From: Bacteroides sp. AN502(2024)
GTDB taxonomy: Bacteria > Bacteroidota > Bacteroidia > Bacteroidales > Bacteroidaceae
NCBI RefSeq assembly: GCF_041227145.1
Contig: NZ_JBGFSP010000011.1
Span: 62,001-126,000, forward strand
Length of the DNA: 64,000 nt
Direction: 5' to 3'
The translations under genes were made by a program, and so were the position numbers. Under the pieces are notes generated by a model. That model made no database searches and was not told where the DNA came from. It saw only the letters and a list, made by a program, of their open reading frames with translations. Positions within the stretch are counted from its first letter, which is position 1; the number at the start of each line of letters is the position of its first letter. This document shows positions 8,958 to 19,807 of the stretch, in pieces.

Positions 8958-11711
8958 ATGAGATGTATTTTACTGGGACTATGTTTTTTGTTCTTTCTAA
9001 ACAGTGCATCCGGACAAGAGATTCCTTTGCCGGAAAAGATGCCGCAGGCACATCCGAGAGTATTGACCACCCTGGCGGGAAAGCAGGAAATATGGAAATT
9101 GATTAGAAAAGAAGAATGGGCGAAAGATGTCTTTTATAAATTGAGAGAACGGACGGAAGTATATACAAACCTGACAGATGCCCAACCATCTTGGTTGTTG
9201 TCCCGTTTGGCGATGTACTGGAAATCCCATGCCACGGAGGTATATGTGAAAGGTGAAACGTTCGACCATGCGGGTGGTGAGAAAGCTCCTTATCCTACGG
9301 TACGCTACACAGGAACCCGTGGAACGACTGCTACTCACGGTCGCCCTCCATTGGCAGATGTCGTTCCTTATGATGATGAGGACGGGAATGTGACTTTTTG
9401 CAATAATGCACTTCCCGATCGTCCTATGGAGAGTGTACATCCGTCTAAAACCGGGCGGAATATCGAAAGTCTGAACTGCGAAATTCTGGGAATTGCCCGT
9501 GATGCCGCTTTTCTTTATTGGATGACGGATGAAGAGAAGTTCGCCAAACTCGCCGCAGGTGTCTTTGATACATACATGACGGGTATTTATTATAGGAATG
9601 TACCCATCGACTTGAACCACGGGCATCAGCAAACATTGGTAGGGTTGACATCTTTCGAGGTAATCCATGAAGATGCACTCCATATCGCTGTCCCTTTATA
9701 TGATTTTCTATATAATTACCTAAAGGCTAATTATCCGGGTAAAATGGAAATCTATGCTGGAGCCTTCAAGAAATGGGCGGATAATATCATTGCGAACGGT
9801 GTACCTCATAACAATTGGAATTTGTTGCAGGCACGGTTTATTATGAATGTCGGATTGGTATTGGAAGATGATAAGGAGTATGCCGACGGAAAAGGACGCG
9901 AGTATTATATCGACTATGTGATGAACCGTTCCGGTATCCGCCAGTGGAGCCTGACGCGATTGGCGAATTACGGTTTCGACGCTAATACAGGAATTTGGGC
10001 TGAATGTCCGGGATATAGCAGTGTAGTAATCAATGATTATGCCAATTTCGTGAATTTGTTTGATGCGAATCTGCAATACGATTTGGTGAAAGCAATGCCT
10101 GTATTGTCGAAAGCGGTAGCAGCCACTCCCCAGTATCTGTTTCCTAACCGTATGATTTGCGGATTTGGAGATACGCATCCCGGGTATTTGAATACGAACT
10201 TCTTTATCCGTATGATACAGAATGCACAAGCGAATGGGAAAAAAGAACAGGAAATCTATTTCACTGCTTTATTGAAATGCCTGAACCCGGATTTGGGAAA
10301 TGATAAAACAGGAAAGAGGAATGTGCGTGTATCTGTCAATTCTTTCTTTGAAGATAAACCATTGACACTGAATCCTAAAGTGCAGCCGGGAAAAATCGAA
10401 GATTATGTTTCTCCTTTATTTTATGCTCCCAATGTGTCGTGGCTGGTACAGCGCAACGGTATGCATCCGCGCAACAGTTTGATGATTTCATTGAATGGCA
10501 GTGAAGGTAATCACATGCACTCTAACGGCATTTCGATGGAACTTTACGGAAAAGGATATGTACTGGGTCCGGATGCAGGTATCGGACTATCCCTGTATAG
10601 CGGGCTGGATTATGCGGAATATTATTCTCAATTTCCCAGTCATAATACGGTTTGTGTGGATGGAATATCAAGCTATCCGGTGATGAAAAGCAACCATTCT
10701 TTTGATTTGCTTTCCTGTTTCCCTGCATCAGCGGAGCCGGGCAAAACATTTACGTCTGTTACTTACAGTAACCTTTCTTTCCGTGAACCGGAAAGTAGGG
10801 CGGATCAGACCCGCATGATGAGTATTGTCACTACCGGGACGGAAACAGGATATTATGTCGATGTATTCCGTAGTCGGAAAGAGAAAGGGGGGGATAAAAT
10901 GCACGATTATTTTTATCACAATCTTGGGCAGACTTTGACATTGACGGCAGCAGATGGCAGCAACCTGAATCTCCGACCTACGGAAGAACTATCTTTTGCA
11001 GGTGCACATCTTTACGCTTATTCCTATTTATATGATAAGAAAGTGGCTGCAACCGATAAGGATGTCAAGGCAACTTTCACTATAGATATGAAAGATAAGG
11101 ACGGTGATGCTATATACATGAATCTTTGGATGAAAGGAGAACCGGAACGTGAAGTCTTTACGGCCTTGGCGCCAATGACCGAAGGGTTGAGCCGTACACC
11201 GAATATGCCCTATAATATAAGGGAACAGCCAACGCTGACATTTGTTGCCCGCCAACATGGAGAAGCTTGGAATCGTCCTTTTGTTTCGATATACGAACCG
11301 AGTACGAAAAAGGAGCCGTCCGCTATTCAGTCCGTTTCTTACTTTGATGCGGAGGGGACAGGTTTGGAAGACTTTGCCGGAATCTGTGTGAAAAGCAAAA
11401 ACGGACGTATAGATCATATTTTCTCTCTATCCGATGCCGCACAAACCGCTGCTTATCAGGGAATGAAAGTGAAAGCGGATTATGCTGTTATCAGCAATGA
11501 ATATACAGGAAAACGGACGTTGTTTTTAGGGAATGGGACCCTATTGGTTACGCCCGGGATAATGATTCAGACCGATAATGCCGCCAATGTACTGCTCGAA
11601 AAGAAAGAGGGGGAATGGTATATTATTTCTTCTGCCCCCTGTACGGTTGTTATCGGTGATAAGAAAATCAAATCAGATGCTGTACCGGAGCCTATGTTGT
11701 TGCGTATCTGA
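8958..11711 (+). CDS. Heparinase II/III-like polysaccharide lyase (PUL)
   Basis: A 917-residue secreted protein with a signal peptide (LFFLNSASGQE, no lipobox Cys). The N-terminal half is helical, like the alpha/alpha toroid of uronan lyases, with a NNW motif at 285-287. The C-terminal half is beta-rich and carries the heparinase II/III signature: GNHMHSNG (517-524) and EYYSQFPSHNTVCVDG (554 on), giving plausible catalytic Asn, Tyr and His. Such enzymes cleave polyuronates by beta-elimination, leaving unsaturated uronyl ends, which suits the GH88 gene at the far end of the PUL. It starts the PUL, 27 bp before the sensor gene. PL family and substrate are not assigned. Confidence 0.82.
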   Translation: MRCILLGLCFLFFLNSASGQEIPLPEKMPQAHPRVLTTLAGKQEIWKLIRKEEWAKDVFYKLRERTEVYTNLTDAQPSWLLSRLAMYWKSHATEVYVKGETFDHAGGEKAPYPTVRYTGTRGTTATHGRPPLADVVPYDDEDGNVTFCNNALPDRPMESVHPSKTGRNIESLNCEILGIARDAAFLYWMTDEEKFAKLAAGVFDTYMTGIYYRNVPIDLNHGHQQTLVGLTSFEVIHEDALHIAVPLYDFLYNYLKANYPGKMEIYAGAFKKWADNIIANGVPHNNWNLLQARFIMNVGLVLEDDKEYADGKGREYYIDYVMNRSGIRQWSLTRLANYGFDANTGIWAECPGYSSVVINDYANFVNLFDANLQYDLVKAMPVLSKAVAATPQYLFPNRMICGFGDTHPGYLNTNFFIRMIQNAQANGKKEQEIYFTALLKCLNPDLGNDKTGKRNVRVSVNSFFEDKPLTLNPKVQPGKIEDYVSPLFYAPNVSWLVQRNGMHPRNSLMISLNGSEGNHMHSNGISMELYGKGYVLGPDAGIGLSLYSGLDYAEYYSQFPSHNTVCVDGISSYPVMKSNHSFDLLSCFPASAEPGKTFTSVTYSNLSFREPESRADQTRMMSIVTTGTETGYYVDVFRSRKEKGGDKMHDYFYHNLGQTLTLTAADGSNLNLRPTEELSFAGAHLYAYSYLYDKKVAATDKDVKATFTIDMKDKDGDAIYMNLWMKGEPEREVFTALAPMTEGLSRTPNMPYNIREQPTLTFVARQHGEAWNRPFVSIYEPSTKKEPSAIQSVSYFDAEGTGLEDFAGICVKSKNGRIDHIFSLSDAAQTAAYQGMKVKADYAVISNEYTGKRTLFLGNGTLLVTPGIMIQTDNAANVLLEKKEGEWYIISSAPCTVVIGDKKIKSDAVPEPMLLRI

Positions 11712-11738
11712 TGTTTTAAATAGTAGTACTACAAAAAG

Positions 11739-14700
11739 ATGGACATGAAAAATCGAATATGTTTGTTTATCGTACTAATGGGATTATTGTATCCGAGTTA
11801 TGTTACCTCGCAAGAATCCCCATATGTATTCCGTCAGATTGGAGTTGCCGAAGGATTACCGGATAACTATGTAAAGAGTGTTTTTCCCATTCCGGACGGA
11901 CGTATCGGTGTACGAAGTACTGTGCTGTTAAGCCTGTATGACGGTGCACACTATTCAAATTTCCCTTTCAATGTTCATGGCGAATATTCGATAGCATATA
12001 ATCATATCATTCCCGAACAGTATATCGATGCTGATAAACGTTTGTGGATGAAAGAACGCAAGAGTCTGCGTGTCTTCGATTTGGTTACCGAACAGTATAT
12101 CTATAACGTAGATTCTTTATTCCGACAATTCGGTTTAAAGGATAAGGTGTCGGACCTGATTATTGATTCAGAGAAACGCTGCTGGTTTCTGACACCGGGT
12201 TCCGCTGTCTATATGTACGATGCGGAGACAAAATCAATCGAGCAGGTTTGCAGGAATGATGAGTTTATGGGATACTATGGAGGATTGATCAGGGTGGAAA
12301 GTCATGGGAAATACAGTTGGATGGTTCATCAGAAAGGATTTATCCGCTGCTACGATTTGGAAAAGAAACGTTTTGTACAACAACTTGATTTCCTGAAAGG
12401 TCAACTGAAACCGGATGACCGTGTGGTTCTGAAGATACTCGATAATGGTGACTTTTGGCTGATGTGGGATCGTGGAGTAGGCTATTATGATGTTTATAAT
12501 AAAAAATGGAATCAAATTTCAGGTATCCGACTCGGACACTATTCCTGGTTTACTTCTATGGATATTGATAAAGGTGGAAATGCATGGGTAGGAACTGTTG
12601 TCGATGGATTCTATGTCATTGATATGCACAATTTTTCCGTAACCCAAATACTAAACATTCCTTTATTATCAGGCAACACAGTGCGTAACGGTATTCAGAG
12701 TATCTATTGTGACCGGGAAAACAATTCTGTTTGGATAGGACTCTACAATCAGGGAATGTGCTATTATCATCCTTGCATGAATAAAATAGTGCTGTACAAT
12801 AAAAAGATGGTAAATGGTGACTGGAAAGGAGAGGAAATACGTTGTATGCTCGAAACGTCTAAAGGAGAAATCCTGATGGGTACTACACAAGGTGTCTATC
12901 GTTATGAACCGGAGACTAAAAGAATGTATAGATTCTATCATGAATTCAGTCAGAAGAATTGCCGTGTACTCTATGAAGACAGCAAAAAGCGTATTTGGGT
13001 CGGAACATTCCACGATGGACTCTATTGTATAGATCATGGAAAGGTACGATCTTACGATTATCCCGATACGGATTATCAGAATGAGCTGGATTTCAGTAAT
13101 ATCCGTATTATGGTCGAAGATTCTTCCGGTCGATTGTGGGTAAGTATATATGGGGGGGTAGGATTATTTAATCAGGAGAACGGACAAATAAACTTACTGT
13201 CCGAACAGTTCCCCGAACTCAAAAAATACAAAGTAGCCAATGCGTTGGCCATAGATAACCAATCCCGATTGATCGTAGGCAGTGATAATGGACTTTACAT
13301 TTACGATCCTGCAACGAATAAAATATGGATACCGGAGCAAGACGGTCAGGCTAATTCAATCTTCAATCAGGGAAGTATCAAGTATAACCAAATATTCAAA
13401 GACCATGAGGGAACTTTATGGTTTGCCACTCAATATGGCTTGAGCGTCTTGACTTACAATGGGCAAAGCTATACATTAGGGAAAGAAGATGGTTTGTCCC
13501 AAGCCATCCTGAACGTAGTAGAAGATAAGAACCATGATATCTGGATATCGACAGTCACTTCTATTTATAAGATAAAAGTAGACAGAAGAGCTGATAAATA
13601 CGGCTTTCATGTAATCAGCTGTCTGTCGGAAGATGGAATCCGTCAGGATGATTTATTTAGTTTCCCTTCGTTAATGACTAGGGATAATCAGCTTTTTCTG
13701 GGATTGATGAACGGATTTATCGCTTTCTCACCGGGAAATATGATAGATAATCAGTGTATCAATCGTCCTCTGTTTACCTCATTCCGCTTGTTTAATGTTC
13801 CGGTTGTTTCGGGTGAATCATATAATGGGCGTGTCTTATTTGACAAAGCATTGAGTTATTCGGATGAAGTGCGGTTGAAATATGATGAGAACTACATCAC
13901 ACTTGAATTCTCCGGACTGAACTTCCCCAATCCTTCCCAAACCTCTTTCCGTTACCGGCTGGAAGGATTTGACAAGGAATGGACGGAAACCCTTTTTGAG
14001 AATGGACAAGGACGTGTTGTCTATAACAATCTTCCTTCGGGCGAATACGTTTTTCGTGTGTCCGCTGCCGGCAACGACCGTATATGGGGACCTGAGTCTG
14101 CATTCAAAATCGTCATTCAGCCCCCGTTTTGGGATACATTGGTCGCTCGTGTTTTCTACGTAATTGTAGGTATTCTTTTTATCTTCGGGCTGATCTATGT
14201 AATAAACCACCGTAACCGGCAAAAGATGATTCGTATGCAGGAGGAAGAAGCGATGAAGCAGAAAGAAGAACTGGATCAGATGAAATTCCGCTTCTTCACA
14301 AATATAAGCCATGAACTCCGCACTCCGTTGACGTTGATTATTACGCCATTGGATATGATGATACGTCGATTGACAGACGATGCAATGAAAAAACAACTGA
14401 ATACCATTTATAAGAATGCTCAAAACCTATTGTCATTAGTGAATCAGTTGCTCGATTTCCGCAAATTGGAAATGAAAGGAGAGAGGTTGCATCTGATGAA
14501 CGGTGATATGGAGGAGTTTATTGTTTCTGCCTACAGCAACTTCATGCCAATGGCAGTAGAGAAGCATCTTAACTTTGTGTACCAATCGGAACATAGATCG
14601 ATTTATATGTTCTTCGACCGGGATAAGGTACATAAGATTGTAAATAATCTATTGTCCAATGCCTTCAAATATACACCAGAAGGCGGGACGGTAGACTTAC

Positions 14701-15824
14701 TGCTTGCAACAGAAGAAATAGAAGGAAGAAACTATGTGAGAATATCCGTATCCGACACCGGAATCGGAATATCTGAATCTGATCTTCCTTATATCTTTGA
14801 CCGTTTTTATCAAGTAGGAAATGAAGGGGACGAAAAAATAGGCAGTGGCATCGGACTTCATTTAGTTAGGGAATATGTAAATATACATGGCGGTCGCATT
14901 AAAGTGGACAGTCAGATAGATCGCGGATCGGTATTCACCGTTTGGCTGCCGATGGATCTAAAACCGGAACCGGATGAACTGTCGGAAGAAATCAACGGAA
15001 CGGATACAACGGATGTGGAAGAGAAAGAAACCGCTACATCCACAGTCGATGATAACCTGAAGAAACTGTTGTTAGTGGAGGATAATCAGGAATTTCGTAC
15101 TTTCCTGAAAGAACAGTTGGAAGATTTCTATCAGATCGTTGAAGCAGCAGACGGTGAGGAAGGGGAGCGAAAAGCAATAGAGGAAAATCCGAACCTGATT
15201 ATCAGCGACATTATGATGCCGAAAGTAGACGGTATCGAGCTTTGCCATCGAATCAAAACAAATGTGCAGACTTCCCATATACCGGTGATATTATTGACCG
15301 CCCGCACTGCCGATGATATCAAAATTAACGGCTATGAAGTAGGAGCGGACTCTTATATGTCGAAACCTTTCAATTTTGATATGCTCATGGTACGCATTGA
15401 AAAGCTGATAGAGCAACAGGAAAAGAGAAAGCAGGAATTCCGTAAAAACATAGAAGTAAATCCGAGTGCCATCACGATCACTTCGGTGGACGAACAGCTC
15501 ATACAGAAGTGTTTGGAATACATAGAAAAGAACATGGACAATCCGGAATATGGTGTAGAAGAATTGAGTAGGGATTTGGGTATGGTACGTATGAGCCTTT
15601 ACCGTAAGTTACAATCCATCACCGGACATACGCCCACCGACTTTATCCGCAGCATCCGTTTGAAACGGGCGGCACAGTTATTACAAGGAAGCCAGTTGCC
15701 GATTGTTGAAATAGCGAATCGGGTAGGGTTCAGTTCACCCAGCTATTTCTCGAAGTGTTTTAGGGAAATGTTCGGGATGCTCCCCAGACAATATGTGGAG
15801 GAAGCGGGAAAGTTTGTAAAATAA
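11739..15824 (+). CDS. Hybrid two-component system sensor/regulator (HTCS) of the PUL
   Basis: A 1361-residue one-protein regulator. Signal peptide; periplasmic two-propeller sensor of Reg_prop repeats (about 30-720), Y_Y_Y domain (about 725-790), membrane helix (about 800-820), HisKA with NISHELRTP (His858), HATPase with NNLLSNAFKYTPEGG and DTGIGISESD, receiver with SDIMMPKVDG (Asp1157), and C-terminal AraC HTH (about 1255-1355, VEIANRVGFSSPSYFSKCF). All phosphotransfer residues are present. HTCS proteins bind a breakdown oligosaccharide in the periplasm and activate the adjacent susCD operon. Lies just before the sigma and SusC genes. Confidence 0.96.
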   Translation: MDMKNRICLFIVLMGLLYPSYVTSQESPYVFRQIGVAEGLPDNYVKSVFPIPDGRIGVRSTVLLSLYDGAHYSNFPFNVHGEYSIAYNHIIPEQYIDADKRLWMKERKSLRVFDLVTEQYIYNVDSLFRQFGLKDKVSDLIIDSEKRCWFLTPGSAVYMYDAETKSIEQVCRNDEFMGYYGGLIRVESHGKYSWMVHQKGFIRCYDLEKKRFVQQLDFLKGQLKPDDRVVLKILDNGDFWLMWDRGVGYYDVYNKKWNQISGIRLGHYSWFTSMDIDKGGNAWVGTVVDGFYVIDMHNFSVTQILNIPLLSGNTVRNGIQSIYCDRENNSVWIGLYNQGMCYYHPCMNKIVLYNKKMVNGDWKGEEIRCMLETSKGEILMGTTQGVYRYEPETKRMYRFYHEFSQKNCRVLYEDSKKRIWVGTFHDGLYCIDHGKVRSYDYPDTDYQNELDFSNIRIMVEDSSGRLWVSIYGGVGLFNQENGQINLLSEQFPELKKYKVANALAIDNQSRLIVGSDNGLYIYDPATNKIWIPEQDGQANSIFNQGSIKYNQIFKDHEGTLWFATQYGLSVLTYNGQSYTLGKEDGLSQAILNVVEDKNHDIWISTVTSIYKIKVDRRADKYGFHVISCLSEDGIRQDDLFSFPSLMTRDNQLFLGLMNGFIAFSPGNMIDNQCINRPLFTSFRLFNVPVVSGESYNGRVLFDKALSYSDEVRLKYDENYITLEFSGLNFPNPSQTSFRYRLEGFDKEWTETLFENGQGRVVYNNLPSGEYVFRVSAAGNDRIWGPESAFKIVIQPPFWDTLVARVFYVIVGILFIFGLIYVINHRNRQKMIRMQEEEAMKQKEELDQMKFRFFTNISHELRTPLTLIITPLDMMIRRLTDDAMKKQLNTIYKNAQNLLSLVNQLLDFRKLEMKGERLHLMNGDMEEFIVSAYSNFMPMAVEKHLNFVYQSEHRSIYMFFDRDKVHKIVNNLLSNAFKYTPEGGTVDLLLATEEIEGRNYVRISVSDTGIGISESDLPYIFDRFYQVGNEGDEKIGSGIGLHLVREYVNIHGGRIKVDSQIDRGSVFTVWLPMDLKPEPDELSEEINGTDTTDVEEKETATSTVDDNLKKLLLVEDNQEFRTFLKEQLEDFYQIVEAADGEEGERKAIEENPNLIISDIMMPKVDGIELCHRIKTNVQTSHIPVILLTARTADDIKINGYEVGADSYMSKPFNFDMLMVRIEKLIEQQEKRKQEFRKNIEVNPSAITITSVDEQLIQKCLEYIEKNMDNPEYGVEELSRDLGMVRMSLYRKLQSITGHTPTDFIRSIRLKRAAQLLQGSQLPIVEIANRVGFSSPSYFSKCFREMFGMLPRQYVEEAGKFVK

Positions 15825-15926
15825 CACGCTTGTTACGATAGTTTTGTTATCTGTTACTTATGTGTCATTTGCTTTTGTCGTTTATCCGTACTTTTGCATC
15901 ATCATTAAACGGGTAAATTTAATGCC

Positions 15927-16457
15927 ATGGATAAACAGCAAGCTACATTTGACGACTTCTTCTCTGAATGCTACCTTAAATATAAGGGGTATATCAAGAA
16001 CTACATCGCTATCCGGATTTGCCATCCGCATGAAGCGGAAGATCTGGTACAGGATGTTTTTGTCCGCTTATGGGAATACAGGGGATTTGTTAACAAGGAT
16101 ACAGTCTGGTCTTTGCTCTTTACTATCGCCCGCAATATTGTAACTGATAAAATCCGTCGTTATTATAAACAGGAAGATTTCGTCGCCTATATATATAATA
16201 AGATGGAAGACACCGGGCGGAATACCACAGAAGATACCGTTCATTATCGTGAATTAAAGAAGATGCATGACAAAGTGATGGAAGCTCTTCCTGTCAAACG
16301 CCGTCAGATCTATGAACTTAGTTTCAAGCATGACCTGTCTTGTTCTGTCATTGCAGGGAAGTTGTCCTTATCCCCCCGTACAGTAGAATGTCAATTATTG
16401 CTGGCTCGCAAAACGGTTCGTACTTATTTGAAAAATGAATTTTCCAGAGTCGGTTAA
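15927..16457 (+). CDS. ECF sigma factor inside the PUL, without an anti-sigma gene
   Basis: A 176-residue ECF sigma factor: region 2 with CHPHEAEDLVQDVFVRLWEY and LFTIARNIVTDKIRR, region 4 with ALPVKRRQIYELSF and LSLSPRTVECQLLLARKTV. The ATG at 15927 follows the HTCS by about 100 bp, and SusC begins 50 bp downstream. ECF sigma factors next to susC genes normally pair with a FecR-like anti-sigma and a SusC carrying an STN domain; neither is present here. It may add a layer to HTCS control, or be a leftover of another regulatory scheme. Confidence 0.9.
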   Translation: MDKQQATFDDFFSECYLKYKGYIKNYIAIRICHPHEAEDLVQDVFVRLWEYRGFVNKDTVWSLLFTIARNIVTDKIRRYYKQEDFVAYIYNKMEDTGRNTTEDTVHYRELKKMHDKVMEALPVKRRQIYELSFKHDLSCSVIAGKLSLSPRTVECQLLLARKTVRTYLKNEFSRVG

Positions 16458-16507
16458 ATACCTGATTCGGAAAAACAGATATTAACTTTAACAATATTAA
16501 TAGTATT

Positions 16508-19500
16508 ATGGAAATTAAATCCAAATTCTTGTGTTCAAAAGGGGTCGCATTGGCTTTCGCCATGCTGCTGGGTGGTTCGCCCGGTGTATTGCTTTATGCA
16601 AATGATTCTGTAGAAGAGAGTTTGATGGTTGCTCAGACAGATCGTACCATCAAAGGACTTGTGACAGATGCGAATGGCGAACCATTGATTGGTTGTAATG
16701 TTGTGGTCGTAGGAAGCAATGCAGGAGTGATTACCGATATTGACGGTCGGTTCACACTGAATATTCCTGCTGATGCCAAACAAATTAAAATTAGTTATAT
16801 CGGATATGTAGAGCAGGTCGTCAATCTTCATGATCGCTCTGATTTTAAAGTGGTACTAAAGGAAGATAATAATGCATTGGATGAAGTTGTGGTGGTGGGA
16901 TATGGTACACAGAAAAAAGCGACGCTGACAGGGGCGGTAGAACAGGTAAGCAGTAAGGTGCTGGAAAGCCGTGCCATTACCAATGTGGGTGCTGCTTTGC
17001 AAGGAGCTACTCCGGGTTTGGTAGTCACTCGTTCTTCTTCACGTCCGGGTAATGAAGGATTGAACTTCCAGATTCGTGGAGCAACCTCTGTCAATGGTGG
17101 AAGTCCGTTGATTATTATTGATGGTGTGCCCGCTTTAAATGCCAGTGCTTTTCAAAATTTGAACTCGGACGACGTGGAAAGTATCAGTGTTCTGAAAGAC
17201 GGTTCGGCTTCTATTTATGGTGCGAAAGCCGCTAATGGGGTAATTTTGGTGACTACCAAAAAAGGAAAGGGAAAAACAACGGTTGATTATAATTTCAATA
17301 TGCGTTTTACCACCAATGGCATCATGGCGTTCTCTCCTAGTATGCAGGAATATGCCACCATGTGGATTGAAGCCAACAAAGAACAGAAAATTAAAAACTG
17401 GTGGAACTGGAGTTCGGAAGAAAATATGCTGATGATGCAACAGGGAATTGAGGGCATCTATCATACCAATGTGAAGGACTGGGGATATGACATTTTTATT
17501 GGCAATGCCAATCGTTTGGAGGAGATGTTTGCCCGTCGCTATTCTTATCAGCACAATTTGAGTCTGTCTGGTGCTACAGAAAAAACAGATTATCGTATTT
17601 CTTTGGCATACGCTGACAATCAGGCTAACTTGGCGACTGCTTACGATGGTCAGAAACAGTTGAACTTGCGTTTGAATTACGGGATTAAACTGACAGACTG
17701 GTTCAAACTGGAGACTTCGGCAAGTATGATTAAAACCAATACGGAGATGCCTTCTGCCGGAATTGACAAAACTATGTACGGAAACGAGCCACCTTTCTTT
17801 CCGGCAAAGAACCCCTATGGCCAGTGGTATGCGAATTTTGGTGGAGTGGGAGACCGCCAGCCGGTAGCTGCAACCACAGATGGTGGACGTGACGAGCGAA
17901 TGAGTCTGATTTCCCGCGTGGATGTGAAGGCATTGGTGGATATATGGAAAGGCATCAGTTTTGAAGGAATGGCTTCTTTCCAAAATGAAGAATATCGTCG
18001 CGACCGTTATGTGAATGAAGTTCAGAACATACGATTGGTATGGTAATCCGGCTACGAAATTAGTGGACAATACTCAACAATCTTTGATTTATCCGACAGA
18101 CGTTTTGAATCTGAAGAATATTCACAATCCCGCTTATCTGATGCAAGCCAACAACAGGCAATACCAATATTATTCTGCCTTATTGAAATATAGGCGTACG
18201 TTTGCGCAAGTGCACAATGTGGAAGCGATGTTGGGCATCAATGCGGAAAAGTGGATGTCTAAGAATATGACTACTGCCCGCGAGAAAATGGAGAATGCAG
18301 GCGTGTATGATTTGAATCTGGCTTATGGCGCTCAAGGTAATGCCGGTGGAAAGTCTCAGAACGGTTCTTACTCTTACATCATGCGATTGAACTACAACTA
18401 TGCAGAGAAATATCTGGTTGAGTTTATCGGACGTAGGGATGGTAATTCTAAATTTGCGAAAGGGTATAAATTTAAAAACTTCGTATCCGCATCTGCCGGT
18501 TGGGTGTTCACAGAAGAACAATTTCTACAACCGATTACTCCAGTTGTCAATTTCGGTAAACTTCGTTTCAGCTATGGTAATTCGGGGAATGATGCCGGAC
18601 TGGGTGATTTCGATTATGTAACTCTTGTTACGCAAGGTACAACCGCTTTCGGTTCCACAAGCCCTAATTTGCAGGTTAACTCAGGACTGGGTAATAATGG
18701 TCTGGTTAGTTTGGACCGTACTTGGGAGCGGGTAGAACAGAAGAACCTCGGTGTGGATTTGCATTTTTTTGATAGTCGTTTGACCACTTCTTTCGATTAC
18801 TTCATCAAAGATAATATCGGTATGCTGTCAAATGTAACTTTCCCCGGGGTATTGGGTGGAACCTCACCGAAGGCCAACAGTGGGCATCTGAATGTGAAAG
18901 GATGGGAGTTTACGGTTGGATGGCGTGATGAGATTAAAGATTTCTCTTATTATGCCAATTTCAATATAGGTGATACCAAGAGCATGCTGAAAGAACTGGA
19001 AGGGGCGGATACATATGGCGCAGGAGTCAATAAAACCGTGAATGGATATCCGTTGAATTCTTTCTTCTTATATCGTACGGATGGATATTTTAAAGACCAG
19101 GCTGAGGTCGATCGTTATTATGCGCTTTATGGAGGAGGACAGAGTACTTCAATGGGATCCGTAGGAAAAGGCACGGATAACGAACTACGTCCCGGCGATA
19201 CTAAGCGTCTTGATATGAACGGCGACTATAAGATTACCGATGTGGGCAGTTGGGACAGTGACTTGCAATTTATGGGCGATGCCAATCCGCATTTTGTGTA
19301 CGGTATGACAGTGGGTGCTTCTTGGAAAGGTATTGATTTCAGTGCCATGTTCCAAGGTGTGGTCAAGCAATATATCATGCGTGATGACTGGATGGCATAT
19401 CCATTCCGCACACTGTATACCAACCAGAACCCCACTTTCTTGGGGCAGACTTGGACGGAGGATAATCCGCACGCGAAATTCCCGCGTATGACGAATAGCA

Positions 19501-19775
19501 CGCAGCGTGCCGCATGGAACTATCAGAACAATGATTTCATGCTTCAGAACAGTCGTTACATTCGTTTGAAAACATTGATTGTCGGTTATACATTGCCACA
19601 AATCTGGACTCGTAAAGTGAAATTGGAGAAAGTCCGTTTGTATTTTTCCGGTAACGACTTGTGGGAAGCTACCAGTATTCGTGACGGATTCGACCCGGAA
19701 ATGGGGTCCGCTTCCAACACCAGCGGTTATCCGTTTGCTCGAACATGGTCGTTCGGACTTAATGTTACTTTATAA
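16508..19775 (+). pseudogene. SusC-like TonB-dependent transporter, disrupted by a one-base frameshift
   Basis: Outer-membrane glycan importer. The first reading frame (16508-18046) has a signal sequence, a carboxypeptidase-regulatory-like domain (TIKGLVTDANGEPLIGCNV), the SusC box NALDEVVVVGYGTQKK and the TonB plug (DVESISVLKDGSASIYGAKA). It ends wrongly at RLVW. The second frame (about 18027-19775) carries the rest of the barrel and ends NVTL with an aromatic-rich terminus. Removing one A at 18026/18027 joins EVQ to TYDWYGNP and restores a protein of about 1088 residues, the usual SusC size. No STN domain. Either a real lesion or a sequencing error; the A run is only two long. Confidence 0.9.
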
Positions 19776-19807
19776 TTCACGTTTTATTTAAACACATTTG
19801 AAATTAT

